Origin: UBA4417 sp031550085
GTDB lineage: Bacteria; Bacteroidota; Bacteroidia; Bacteroidales; UBA4417
Direction of reading: 5' to 3'
NCBI GenBank assembly: GCA_031550085.1
Contig: JAVBOY010000002.1
Span: 1-64,000 of the forward strand
Length of the DNA stretch: 64,000 nucleotides
The notes under the pieces: generated by a model
What the model saw: only the letters and a program-made list of their open reading frames with translations
What the model was told of the DNA's origin: nothing
Databases searched by the model: none
Shown: positions 1 through 8,763 of the stretch, piece after piece
Numbering within the stretch: the first letter of the stretch is position 1
Layout: the number at the start of each line of letters is the position of its first letter
Made by a program: the position numbers and the translations under genes

Positions 1-175
1 GGCTATAAAACGGCTAAACGAAGATTTTCAATGGAAATGAGAGACCTTATTATCTCTATGATTGTGGTGGAATGTGGAGGGGATCCTTCTATATTTTTTA
101 AAACATAAAAGTGGCCGGAATGTCTTCCGACCACTCCTGCTTTGCAAGCGCCCTTTTTAAAATATCGAAACAGAT
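1..175. other. Intergenic end of window with terminator
   Basis: No gene is supported here. The stretch lies downstream of the minus-strand PorE-like gene and holds its probable terminator. A short open frame on the minus strand has no recognisable product. Confidence 0.6.
111..134 (-). terminator. Hairpin downstream of the PorE-like gene
   Basis: The arms GTGGCCGGAA and TTCCGACCAC pair with one mismatch around a 4-nt loop. On the minus strand the hairpin is followed by a T-rich run (TTTATGTTTT). It lies about 40 nt beyond the stop codon, as expected for an intrinsic terminator. Confidence 0.6.
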
Positions 176-2248
176 TTATTTGCAATCCTTAAAGAAGGTT
201 TCGGGGAAGTCCGGTTCCATCCGCTTATCGCCTTGTTTAAACAGGTTATGGTCGAATACATTCGGAGTGGTTTGCTTTTCGTCATACGAAATTACTTTAA
301 ATTCCGTCCGGCGGTTGGCCTGGTGTTCTTCGGGCGAACAGTTCACGCCATTGGCACAACGGTTGATCAACTGCGATTCCCCGTATCCCTTGGCGATAAT
401 CCGGTTGGGAGCAATTCCCTGCGAAATAATATAGGAAACAGCAGATTCAGCCCGTTTTTGCGAAAGCGTCATGTTGTACGAATCCGAACCACGGCTGTCC
501 GTATGCGACCCCAACTCGATCGTAATCATGTTTTCCTTCATGATGCGCACCAACTTATCCAGTTCCACTTTGGCATCTTCGCGGATGTTCCATTTGTTGA
601 AATCATAATAAATGTTGTCAATCCGGAAAGTTTTCCCCACTTCCAAACGCTCCAACAACAGGTCGCGGGCTTGGAGCAATGTATCGCCCGGTTGCCTGCT
701 TAAGGTCGGGAAGTAGCGGCAGTCGGCCACATAGTCCGTTTGCATCGCTTTTATCACATACGACACATTCGTATCGATCGGCATGGACGTGTAACGTCCT
801 ACAACGTCGGTCTTCAAGATATTAACTTCATGTGTTTTACTGTTCAAAAGGAAAACGGTGGAGCCGGCCAGGGGTTTCATGGTTTTCTTGTCTTTTACAA
901 GTCCCGTAATGTAAATAAGCAACGGCCTCGGAGCCGGCGGCTCGGGTTTCACTTCTTCTTTCTTTTCTACTTCACGCGGCCGTATCCTCTTGAAAAAATA
1001 AATATCATCCGATCCTTTTCCTCCATTGCGGTCACTGGAAAAGAAACCGTAAGTGGTATCGGGTATTTCGCACATGGAAAAATCATCTTCGGAGGAATTA
1101 ATCGGCGGGTACAAATTTTCAGGCATGCGCCATTTGCCCAGCGAATCTTGTTTGGTATAAAAAATATCCAAGCCTCCGTAACCCGGCAATCCATCGGACG
1201 AAAAATACAAACCACCGTCATTGGCAATTGTAGGAAACATTTCGTCGGCTTCGGTATTCACATCCGGGCCTAAGTTTTCGGGCGCGCTCCAAGTGTCGCC
1301 CGAACGTTTGCATAGCCAAAGATCCCTTCCGCCAAGCCCTCCGGGCATATCGGAAACAAAATACAACGTTTGTCCATCGGTTGAAATGGCCGGATGTCCA
1401 ACAGAATAGGTCGTATTATTCAGGAAAAACGGTTGAAAAGAGCCCCAGTTCCCATTGGGATTTTTCTTGGCATAAAAAATCATCAAGTGGTTGGTCTTGA
1501 TATCATCTTCTTTTTTGGCTTTGCGGCTCTTAAAGGAGCGGGTAATGTATACCTCGTCATTCCAAAAAGCAAGGGGGCCGTCGTGATATTGTTGGTTAAA
1601 ACCTTCTTTGGCGAGCACCGGCTTTTTCAAAGTTCCAGTAAAATCCTGCCCTTTTTGGGGTTCGCAAAACATAACATCCAAATATCCCCGACCAGTCCAT
1701 CCGTAGGTGGAAGATTCCATATTCGATTTTCCCCGGTCGCTGGTGAAATACACCCTGCCGTCATAATAGCAAGGGCCGAATTCACTGCTTTCAGTGTTCA
1801 GTGTCGCAATATTCTTTATTTCAAAATAGGGAGGAATCGTTTGCCAACGGCCCAAAACGCTGTCGCAAAAATAGGCGTTGCGGTAAGACAGTTTATCTTG
1901 CGTTAACTGGTTGTACTTCAAAAAATATTCCTTGGCCAGTCCGTAATCGCCTGTGCTGCGAAGGGCCAAAGCATAATAAAAATACGATTTTGTATCTACC
2001 GAAGGTTGGTTGATGGAACGCTCGTACCAGGTTTTTGCCCGGCGAAACTGCCGTTGCATACGGTAACATTCGGCAAGCATCGGCATGGCCGCTTCTTTGT
2101 AACGTGTTTTTGAGACGGATTTCGACAAAATTTGAGCTGCTTTGGCATAATCAAATACTTTCATTTTCTTCTCAGCCCGCCGGATTGGGTTTGCCGAAAT
2201 ACAAGCCATTATGGACAAGATGACGCCTAGTAATAAAACTTTTCTCAT
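176..2248 (-). CDS. PorE-like OmpA-family protein (TPR, beta-propeller, OmpA C-terminus)
   Basis: The 690-residue protein begins with a signal peptide containing a possible lipobox (IMAC, Cys16). It continues with TPR-like helices (about 30-120), a PD40-type beta-propeller (about 150-430, e.g. GQTLYFVSDMPGGLGG), a carboxypeptidase-regulatory-like fold (about 455-520) and an OmpA peptidoglycan-binding domain (about 540-655, with IELGSHTDSRGSDSYN). This four-domain order matches what is known of PorE of the type IX secretion system, which anchors the PorP complex to peptidoglycan. It lies 32 nt downstream of a porP-like gene in the same orientation, so the two are probably an operon. Many Bacteroidota carry several PorP/OmpA pairs, so the assignment to the core T9SS rather than a paralogue is inference. 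Confidence 0.85.
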   Translation of the reverse strand: MRKVLLLGVILSIMACISANPIRRAEKKMKVFDYAKAAQILSKSVSKTRYKEAAMPMLAECYRMQRQFRRAKTWYERSINQPSVDTKSYFYYALALRSTGDYGLAKEYFLKYNQLTQDKLSYRNAYFCDSVLGRWQTIPPYFEIKNIATLNTESSEFGPCYYDGRVYFTSDRGKSNMESSTYGWTGRGYLDVMFCEPQKGQDFTGTLKKPVLAKEGFNQQYHDGPLAFWNDEVYITRSFKSRKAKKEDDIKTNHLMIFYAKKNPNGNWGSFQPFFLNNTTYSVGHPAISTDGQTLYFVSDMPGGLGGRDLWLCKRSGDTWSAPENLGPDVNTEADEMFPTIANDGGLYFSSDGLPGYGGLDIFYTKQDSLGKWRMPENLYPPINSSEDDFSMCEIPDTTYGFFSSDRNGGKGSDDIYFFKRIRPREVEKKEEVKPEPPAPRPLLIYITGLVKDKKTMKPLAGSTVFLLNSKTHEVNILKTDVVGRYTSMPIDTNVSYVIKAMQTDYVADCRYFPTLSRQPGDTLLQARDLLLERLEVGKTFRIDNIYYDFNKWNIREDAKVELDKLVRIMKENMITIELGSHTDSRGSDSYNMTLSQKRAESAVSYIISQGIAPNRIIAKGYGESQLINRCANGVNCSPEEHQANRRTEFKVISYDEKQTTPNVFDHNLFKQGDKRMEPDFPETFFKDCK

Positions 2249-2280
2249 AAAGTATGCTCAATTAAATTATCTCAGTTTTT

Positions 2281-3219
2281 CTAGAAATAACGAGGGGTAT
2301 ACATTCTGGAACGGAACAAATCCAAATCAAATCCGAGGCGGACTTCATGCGACCCCTTATTATACTTTTGCAGGTCATTAAACCAAAAATCATAGGAATA
2401 TCCGATCCGGAACTTTTTCTTCGATGAAAATTCGATCATCGCAGATACAGCTTGCTCGGTACGGTAAGAAGCCCCGATCCAGAAAGTTTCCGCAAACAAA
2501 AACGAAGCATTCAAATCCAGTTGGATGGGCGCGTTTTGCACATATTTTGCCAAAAGAGAAGGGCGGAAAACAACATTGTCCGAAATCGGAAAAGCGGCGC
2601 CGGCCATCCCATAGAAGTGACGCAGCAACTTGTTATACCGGACATCCTGGGTATAGTTCGGGTCGTCCACATATAATACTTTACTTTGAAATAATTGTTT
2701 GGACGATAAGCCGGCATAAAAATTATTTCCATAATAATAAACACCAAAATTTGCGTCGGGAACAATCTTTTGTTTCATCTGACCGTAAAACAACTCATCA
2801 TCCGGATCCCACAACGTGATCCAATTCCAGTTTACGCCCGAATGCCGGATCCCCATCTGCAAACCGAACGATAATTTTCCGGTAGGGAACAAAATCCGGT
2901 AAGCGACGCCGGCCATTGCTTCCTGTGTCCTCAAAGGGCCGATGGCATCGTTGATATAATCCAACCCGACCGCAATGCTTTCATTTTGCAGCGGTGTATG
3001 GGCCGATAAACTGAATGTGGTGGGACCTCCGTCCATGCCAACCCATTGCCAACGGTTCAACGCATCTACCGATAAACATTCCTGGCTTCCGGCATATCCC
3101 GGATTTATGGCCAGCTTATTAAACATGTATTGACTAAACAAGGCTTCCTGTTGTCCATAGGTAACAACTCCCGCGAAAACAAAAAATACCAAAAGAATTC
3201 GACTCTTCAAGGATCTCAT
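2281..3219 (-). CDS. PorP/SprF family type IX secretion membrane protein
   Basis: The 312-residue protein has a signal peptide ending near VVTYGQQ. It then shows the hallmark PorP/SprF opening (EALFSQYMFNKLAINPGYAG) followed by alternating beta-strand sequence typical of an outer-membrane barrel. PorP/SprF proteins are outer-membrane components of, or accessories to, the type IX secretion and gliding machinery. It is the upstream gene of a probable operon with the PorE-like protein 32 nt downstream. The family is broad and some members serve single secreted adhesins, so the exact client cannot be read from this sequence. Confidence 0.88.
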   Translation of the reverse strand: MRSLKSRILLVFFVFAGVVTYGQQEALFSQYMFNKLAINPGYAGSQECLSVDALNRWQWVGMDGGPTTFSLSAHTPLQNESIAVGLDYINDAIGPLRTQEAMAGVAYRILFPTGKLSFGLQMGIRHSGVNWNWITLWDPDDELFYGQMKQKIVPDANFGVYYYGNNFYAGLSSKQLFQSKVLYVDDPNYTQDVRYNKLLRHFYGMAGAAFPISDNVVFRPSLLAKYVQNAPIQLDLNASFLFAETFWIGASYRTEQAVSAMIEFSSKKKFRIGYSYDFWFNDLQKYNKGSHEVRLGFDLDLFRSRMYTPRYF

Positions 3220-3378
3220 CTACACCCTACTTATATTAAACAATTGTTGTACAGTTATTTACTTTAAAAAAAAGATAATAAATAAATGCACAAAAACCAT
3301 GCCACTTCTTAAAAAGCCTGTTAACATTATCACAGATGCTATTTGAAAAGAGTTTCTTGGGGAAAGCTTTTACCAAGG

Positions 3379-4338
3379 CTACAATACTCCGGCGAGTTTC
3401 TTAGCATTTACCGCTTTCAGCATATCTTCCGTCATGGAAGGAAGCAGCCATTGGGGTTTCCAATCCCATTCTTCGCGGGCGCAAACATCGTCCATGTTGT
3501 TGGGCCAGGAATTTGCGATGGCTTGTTTTACCGGTTCCACATCGTAAGCCAGTTTAAAATCGGGAATGTGTTTCCGGATTTCAGCCGCAAGGATTTCGGG
3601 ATCGATGCTCATGGCCGAAATATTAAACGAATTGCGGTGTACCAAACGGTCGGGATTGGCGTCCATCAAGTTTATCGCCGCCGAAATCGCATCGGGCATG
3701 TACATCATATCCAAAAAAGTACCGGCACCCAGCGGACAGGTATATTGTTGTTTTTTTACAGCTTCATAATAAATTTCCACAGCGTAGTCCGTGGTTCCGC
3801 CACCAGGCAAGGTTACATTACTGATAATTCCCGGGTAACGCACCGAACGGGTATCCACGCCGAATTTTTTGAAATAATAATCGCTCAGCAATTCGCCCGT
3901 TACTTTGGTTACACCGTACATGGTCGTGGGACGTTGAATCGTATCCTGGGGCGTGTTGTCGGCCGGCGTGTCCGGGCCAAAAGCGGCGATCGAACTGGGC
4001 GTAAACACCGCGCAACCCATTTCACGAGCAATTTCCAAACAATTGATCAATCCGTTGATACCGATATTCCAGGCCAGCATGGGCTTGCTCTCTCCAACAG
4101 CCGATAAAATAGCAGCCAGATTAAAAATGGTATCGATTTGGTATTTTTTTACCAAATCGGCCAAGCCTTGCGCATTGGTAATATCCAACGTTTCAACCGG
4201 GCCTGCGTGAAGCGGGCTGTCTTTTTTGGGGCAAAGGTCGGCGGCTACCACATTGGAAACGCCGTAACGGCGGCGAAGTTCGGGAACAAGTTCGGAACCA
4301 ATCTGTCCGAAAGAACCTATAACAATTATGTTTTTCAT
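3379..4338 (-). CDS. L-threonine 3-dehydrogenase, short-chain (SDR) type
   Basis: The 319-residue extended SDR enzyme has an N-terminal NAD-binding motif GSFGQIGSE (8-16), the serine pair at 115-116 and the catalytic YxxxK at Tyr141/Lys145. The RYPGIIS segment and overall length match the SDR-type threonine dehydrogenases, which oxidise L-threonine to 2-amino-3-ketobutyrate, rather than UDP-sugar epimerases. The usual partner, glycine C-acetyltransferase, is not adjacent. The gene is divergent from the GH109-like gene and has its own -7 box TAACTTTGC at 4375-4383. A sugar-nucleotide epimerase is the main alternative. Confidence 0.82.
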   Translation of the reverse strand: MKNIIVIGSFGQIGSELVPELRRRYGVSNVVAADLCPKKDSPLHAGPVETLDITNAQGLADLVKKYQIDTIFNLAAILSAVGESKPMLAWNIGINGLINCLEIAREMGCAVFTPSSIAAFGPDTPADNTPQDTIQRPTTMYGVTKVTGELLSDYYFKKFGVDTRSVRYPGIISNVTLPGGGTTDYAVEIYYEAVKKQQYTCPLGAGTFLDMMYMPDAISAAINLMDANPDRLVHRNSFNISAMSIDPEILAAEIRKHIPDFKLAYDVEPVKQAIANSWPNNMDDVCAREEWDWKPQWLLPSMTEDMLKAVNAKKLAGVL

Positions 4339-4374
4339 TGAAAATAAACTATATACTCATATCTAAGAAGGGTT

Positions 4375-4383
4375 GCAAAGTTA
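4375..4383 (-). promoter_or_regulatory. Putative -7 box for the threonine dehydrogenase gene
   Basis: TAACTTTGC on the minus strand matches the Bacteroidota -7 consensus TAnnTTTGY and lies 36 nt upstream of the ATG at 4338. The -33 TTG is present only at non-ideal spacing. Confidence 0.55.
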
Positions 4384-4466
4384 AAATCTTTCAAGAAACA
4401 AGCCCTGTGTTTCCGGCTTTTTTTATTTTTTTTTGATCTAACCGCCGCTTTCTTTTGCCTCGTTCA

Positions 4467-4497
4467 TTGTACTCTTTTTGATTTTTTTTATACTTGC
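4467..4497 (+). promoter_or_regulatory. Putative promoter of the GH109-like gene
   Basis: A -33-like TTG at 4467-4469 is followed after 19 nt by TATACTTGC at 4489-4497, one mismatch from TAnnTTTGY. It places the transcription start just upstream of the ATG at 4533 and argues against a longer reading frame that begins at 4494. Confidence 0.5.
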
Positions 4498-4532
4498 AAA
4501 TCTTTTTACAAACTCCTAATCCTCTTTTGGAC

Positions 4533-5951
4533 ATGAATAAGAATTCCAATTCCCGGCGTACTTTTTTGAAAAATACCGCTTTAGCCGGTGCTGCCGCAAG
4601 TTTGGGCGTTGTTCCGGGCTTTGCAGGGAATGCACCATTGAAAGATCCTTTGGATGCAATCACCTCACCAACACCCGAAAAAATACCTGCCCGAAAAGGC
4701 AAATCGGTTATGGGACTGACATGCAAACCCTTGGACAAAGTACGTATCGGCATCATCGGCGTTGGCATGCGCGGCAGCGAAGCCGTGGGACGGTTGCTGC
4801 AAATCGAAGGCGTTGAAATCAAGGCCATTGCCGACATTGTACCCGATCATACGAAAGCAGCGGCACGGCAGGTTACCGTGGCCGGGCGTCCCGAAGCAAC
4901 AACTTATACCGGAGCGGAGGATTGGAAAAGAGTTTGCGAACGCGACGACGTCGATTTGATCTACAACTGCACGCCTTGGGATTTGCATACGCCCATTGCC
5001 GTGTATGCCATGAAGCATGGAAAACACGCTGCTATCGAGGTGCCCGGAGCCATGACGCTCAAAGAATGCTGGGAACTGGTTGATACGGCCGAAGAAACGC
5101 AACGCCACTGCATGATGCTGGAAAATTGCTGTTACGACTTTTTCGAATTGAATACGTTGAATATGGCCCGGAACGATGTGTTCGGAGAAATCCTGCATGC
5201 CGAAGGCGCTTACATTCACGATCTGCGCTGGTTAAAATTCGACAAAACCAAGGGCTATGTAAATATGTGGCGCCTGGAATGGAGCAAAACACATACCGGG
5301 AACCTCTACCCGACCCATGGGCTCGGGCCTATCGCCCAGATTATGGGAATCAACCGCGGCGATCGCTTCGACTACCTGACAGGCATGTCGACCAAACAGG
5401 TGGGTTTGAGTTTGTATGCCAAAGAAAAATTCGGAGAAAACTCGCCAGAGGCGCTTCAAACGTACAAATTGGGCGACATGCACACCACGCTGGTTCATAC
5501 GGTGAACGGAAGAACACTTTTGATCCAGCACGACACCACCAGCCCGCGCCCATACGACCGCAAGCATATTTTGAGCGGCACCAAAGGGTACTGCGTCAAG
5601 TATCCCGAAGAACGGATTGCCCTGGAACCCAATGCACATTCCTTTTTAAAGGATGAAGATTTCAAAAAACTAATGGAAAAATACGAGCACCCGCTGGTCA
5701 AACAAATCGGCGAAAAAGCGAAACAGGTGGGCGGCCACGGCGGCATGGATTTTATTATGGATTACCGTCTCATTTACTGCCTGCGCAACGGTCTGCCTCT
5801 GGATCAGGATGTATACGATGCGGCGGCCTGGAGTTGTTTGGTGGAATTAAGCGAACAATCGGTGCTGAACCAAAGCAATTCGGTGATCGTGCCCGATTTT
5901 ACGCGCGGCGCCTGGCAAACCGCCAAACCCTGGGGCATTGTGACGATCTAG
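4533..5951 (+). CDS. Secreted Gfo/Idh/MocA-family protein, GH109 type
   Basis: The 472-residue protein starts with a twin-arginine signal (SRRTFLKNTALAG), so it is probably exported folded with its NAD cofactor. A Rossmann domain follows (RIGIIGVGMRGSEA). The motifs YNCTPWDLHTPIAV, LENCCYD, LYPTHGLGP and GGHGGMD are those of GH109, the NAD-dependent alpha-N-acetylgalactosaminidase family known from Elizabethkingia NagA. The expected activity is release of terminal alpha-GalNAc by an oxidation-elimination-reduction mechanism. ATG 4533 is chosen because the frame upstream has no signal peptide and overlaps the promoter. A kinase-like amino-sugar gene lies 730 bp downstream on the other strand. 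Specificity within GH109 varies, so the substrate is inferred. Confidence 0.85.
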   Translation: MNKNSNSRRTFLKNTALAGAAASLGVVPGFAGNAPLKDPLDAITSPTPEKIPARKGKSVMGLTCKPLDKVRIGIIGVGMRGSEAVGRLLQIEGVEIKAIADIVPDHTKAAARQVTVAGRPEATTYTGAEDWKRVCERDDVDLIYNCTPWDLHTPIAVYAMKHGKHAAIEVPGAMTLKECWELVDTAEETQRHCMMLENCCYDFFELNTLNMARNDVFGEILHAEGAYIHDLRWLKFDKTKGYVNMWRLEWSKTHTGNLYPTHGLGPIAQIMGINRGDRFDYLTGMSTKQVGLSLYAKEKFGENSPEALQTYKLGDMHTTLVHTVNGRTLLIQHDTTSPRPYDRKHILSGTKGYCVKYPEERIALEPNAHSFLKDEDFKKLMEKYEHPLVKQIGEKAKQVGGHGGMDFIMDYRLIYCLRNGLPLDQDVYDAAAWSCLVELSEQSVLNQSNSVIVPDFTRGAWQTAKPWGIVTI

Positions 5952-6684
5952 AAAATGAAGAATTAAGAACGAAGAATTAAAAATAGGTTTGGTGATGGGT
6001 AACGTGTGACGGGTAAACGGGTTTTCAATTGAAAATGGAAAATTGAGAATTGAAAATGTTTTTTTAGACACAAGTAAAACAAAAAACGAACAACAAATCA
6101 TTTCGACTGGGGCGAAGCGAAATGGAGAAATCCCTTTCCCCCTTAAATTAAGAATGAAGAACTTAGCGAAGCGGTCTCATGAGCCGAAGGCGAATAATTA
6201 AAATTGAAAAATTGAATTTTATACAAGTAAACAAGGTACGAGTAACGGGTGGCGAGTAAACGAACAACAAAAAACAATCCCTATACAAGTAAACGAGATA
6301 CAAGTAGACTAGTAAACTAGTTTTAAGGCAGAAGGGAGAAAGCAGAAAGAATTACGAATGAAAAGTTACGAATGAAGAATTTAGCGAAGCGGCCTCATGA
6401 ACGTTAGCAAATAGTAAACAACTCAACGATTCAACAATTAAACAGTTCAACCATTAAACAACCATCTGACCCTTCGCGCCATGAGATTAAAATTATCCTA
6501 TCCGGTAAAACCAAGCAACTATTTCCCCTGCTTCCCCGTTTTCACCATTTACCCTGTACCTTGAACCACTTCACCCATTTCCCGATTAAACAGTTCAACA
6601 ATTCAACAGGCATTTCACCCTTCACGGTTCACGCTTCACAAACAACTCAACAGTTCAACGCCTCAACGATTCAACAACCTCCAA
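5952..6684. repeat. Gene-free stretch of dispersed word-like repeats
   Basis: These 730 bp contain no credible gene. They are a mosaic of short words that recur elsewhere in the window: AATTGAAAATGGAAAATTGA, CAACAATTAAACAGTTCAAC, CAGAAGGGAGAAAGCAGAAAG and a segment near 6100-6140 of the type TTTCGACTGG...GAAATGGAGAAATC. The last recurs at about 8650-8685 (reverse complement) and 54610-54645. The words abut the stop codons of both flanking genes. Confidence 0.7.
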
Positions 6685-7533
6685 CTACTCCCGTCCCGGG
6701 CAATGATACTTCACCAATTCATCCAGCGGGTTTCGAATGATTTTCCCGATCCGGATGGAATGTTTTGCAGCCGTTTGGCGGATGGCATCCTCAAAATGGA
6801 ACCCGATGGAACCGACAATGCCCACCGCATACGCTTGATAGCGGGTATACTTTTTGATTTGGTTTTCAAAAAACGAGTCAAAGGCCCTTTCCAGCAACGA
6901 TTGGATATACGGATTCGTTTTGTGGGCTGCGGCAAACGGAGTGAATGAAGCCAAAAAGCGGTTCGGCAGGCTTTTTTTGTAAAGAGCATCCAAAAATTCA
7001 CTTTCGCTTTGAGGGAATTGTTCCCGGAATTTTTCCTGCAAGGCTGCGGGGAACTCATGGCGTAAATATCCCGTAAGCAAAAACTTCCCGATTTGCGAGC
7101 CGGCCCCTTCGTCGCAAAGCACATACCCCAACGAAGGCACATTTTCCAGAATTCCGTTCCCGTCGAACAGGCAAGAGTTGGATCCTGTTCCCAAAATGGA
7201 AGCAATTCCCGCCTCGTTTCCGCACAAAGCGCGGCAAGCCGCCAACAAATCATGCTCGACCTCAATCTGCGCCTGGGGAAAAAACAGTTGCAGGGTTTCC
7301 GCTATAAACTGTTTTTTGCTGTCGGCCGAACAACCCGATCCGTAAAAATACAATTGGCCGACGGCATTCCCGTCCAGATGCGGCATGACTACGGTTTTCA
7401 TTTCGGTAACAAGTTGTTCGGAAGTGATGTTGTAAGGATTCATTCCGATGGATTCGAATACGGTCCGGTGGCACGATTTATCGATCAAGCACCAGGCTGT
7501 TTTAGTGGATCCGCTGTCGGCAACTAAGATCAT
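6685..7533 (-). CDS. BadF/BadG-type kinase, N-acetylglucosamine-kinase-like
   Basis: The 282-residue protein belongs to the ASKHA fold. It has a phosphate-1 loop at 4-13 (VADSGSTKTA), an acidic residue at 95 in the region VEHDLLAAC and a second nucleotide loop at 113-118 (LGTGSN). BadF/BadG/BcrA/BcrD-family proteins of this size in Bacteroidota are usually annotated as N-acetylglucosamine kinases, phosphorylating GlcNAc in the cytoplasm during amino-sugar salvage. The neighbouring GH109-like gene would release a related amino sugar, which fits, but the two are convergent and not co-transcribed. The substrate is inferred. Confidence 0.75.
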   Translation of the reverse strand: MILVADSGSTKTAWCLIDKSCHRTVFESIGMNPYNITSEQLVTEMKTVVMPHLDGNAVGQLYFYGSGCSADSKKQFIAETLQLFFPQAQIEVEHDLLAACRALCGNEAGIASILGTGSNSCLFDGNGILENVPSLGYVLCDEGAGSQIGKFLLTGYLRHEFPAALQEKFREQFPQSESEFLDALYKKSLPNRFLASFTPFAAAHKTNPYIQSLLERAFDSFFENQIKKYTRYQAYAVGIVGSIGFHFEDAIRQTAAKHSIRIGKIIRNPLDELVKYHCPGRE

Positions 7534-7662
7534 GGTTTTTAGTTATAATATAATGTATGTTACAAAAAGAATCGCTTTTTACACCTGCGCAGAAACAAAG
7601 CATTTCTCCGGAAATAGAAAACAACCCCCATGCGGCAAATTTAGATAAATAATTAAAACCGC

Positions 7663-7671
7663 TACCTTTGC
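7663..7671 (+). promoter_or_regulatory. Putative -7 box for cutC
   Basis: TACCTTTGC is an exact match to TAnnTTTGY, 26 nt upstream of the ATG at 7698. It shows that the frame's earlier start near 7668 lies inside the promoter and is not used. Confidence 0.6.
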
Positions 7672-7697
7672 CTTCCGGTAATTCCATTTTTTGTTTT

Positions 7698-8435
7698 ATG
7701 AAAATTGAAGTCTGCATTGCATCGGTTGCATCGGCCATCGCGGCCCAAGAAGGCGGAGCCGACCGCGTAGAATTGTGCGACAACCTGTTTGAAGGAGGCA
7801 CCACGCCCAGCCTGGCCATGATAGAACAGGTACGCAAACAAACCGGTATCGGCTTGTATGTGATGATTCGCCCACGGGGCGGCGACTTTTTGTATTCGGA
7901 CGAGGAATTCGAAATTATGAAAGGTGATCTGATGCATGCCAAAAAAGCCGGAGCCGACGGCGTGGTATTCGGCCTGTTAAAAGCCGATGGAAGCGTCGAC
8001 CTGGCCCGCACATCCGAATTGGTACAGTTGGCTTCCCCCTTGGATACCACTTTTCACCGCGCTTTCGATATGGCAGCCAATCCGCAGGAAGCGTTGGAAG
8101 CCGTTATCCGCTCAGGCTGCCAACGGATTCTTACCGCAGGCGGTGCAAACAAAGCCATCGATGGAATTGAACGGATTGCGCAACTCCAGCAACAGGCTTC
8201 CAACCGGATTCAACTGATGGCCGGAAGCGGGATCAACGAGCAGAATGCCCGCCTGTTTCTAGAAAAAGGCATCCGCGAATTGCATTTATCCGGAAAAATC
8301 GTAGTCGACGGCAACATGACCTACCGCAATCCGCAGGTAATGATGGGCGGCCTGCCCGGCATTCCCGAATACGAATACATCGTCACCGATGCCGGAAAAA
8401 TCCGCGCTGTAAGGGAAGCGGTGGAAAAGGGTTGA
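7698..8435 (+). CDS. cutC: CutC family protein
   Basis: The 245-residue TIM-barrel protein carries the CutC hallmarks: EVCIASVASA at the N-terminus, GADRVELCDNL, MIRPRGGDF, GADGVVFGLL, TFHRAFDM and LTAGGA. The family was first linked to copper tolerance in E. coli. That role is disputed and the biochemical activity is unknown. The start is fixed by the -7 box 26 nt upstream. The last codons (GTGGAAAAGGGTTGA) run directly into dispersed repeat words. Confidence 0.9.
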   Translation: MKIEVCIASVASAIAAQEGGADRVELCDNLFEGGTTPSLAMIEQVRKQTGIGLYVMIRPRGGDFLYSDEEFEIMKGDLMHAKKAGADGVVFGLLKADGSVDLARTSELVQLASPLDTTFHRAFDMAANPQEALEAVIRSGCQRILTAGGANKAIDGIERIAQLQQQASNRIQLMAGSGINEQNARLFLEKGIRELHLSGKIVVDGNMTYRNPQVMMGGLPGIPEYEYIVTDAGKIRAVREAVEKG

Positions 8436-8763
8436 ATTGTTTATTTGTGAAGCGTGAACAGTGAAGGGTGAGTTGCCTGTTGAATTGTTGAACTGTTTAA
8501 TTGTTTATTTGTGAACGGTGAAGTGCGAACTGGTAAAAGGTGCAGGGTAAGAAGGTGAATGGAGTAGGGATTCTTATTTGTTTACTTCCCATAAAAAAGT
8601 CCACTTTCAATTTTCAATTCTCCATTTTCAATTTTCAATTAACAAGCAGATTTCTCCATTTCGCTTCGCTCCAGTCGAAATGACCTGAATCTACGACACA
8701 TCACACGTCACGCATCACACGTCACAAATAAACAGTTAAACGATTAAACAGGCATTTCACACG
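8436..8763. repeat. Gene-free stretch of dispersed word-like repeats
   Basis: These 328 bp hold no gene. They carry the same words seen at 5952-6684, including TTGAATTGTTGAACTGTTTA, GTGAAGCGTGAACAGTGAAG and, as reverse complement, the CTCCATTTCGCTTCGCTCC segment. The repeats touch the stop codon of cutC on one side and of the btuG-like gene on the other. Confidence 0.7.

Noticed and set aside
3..185. Short minus-strand frame at the window start
   Set aside because: It contains the terminator hairpin and has no ribosome-binding or protein features.
2424..2819. Plus-strand frame antisense to the porP-like gene
   Set aside because: Shadow of a well-supported gene with no independent signal.
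5847..6101. Minus-strand frame across the end of the GH109-like gene
   Set aside because: It is made of dispersed repeat words and the antisense of a real gene.
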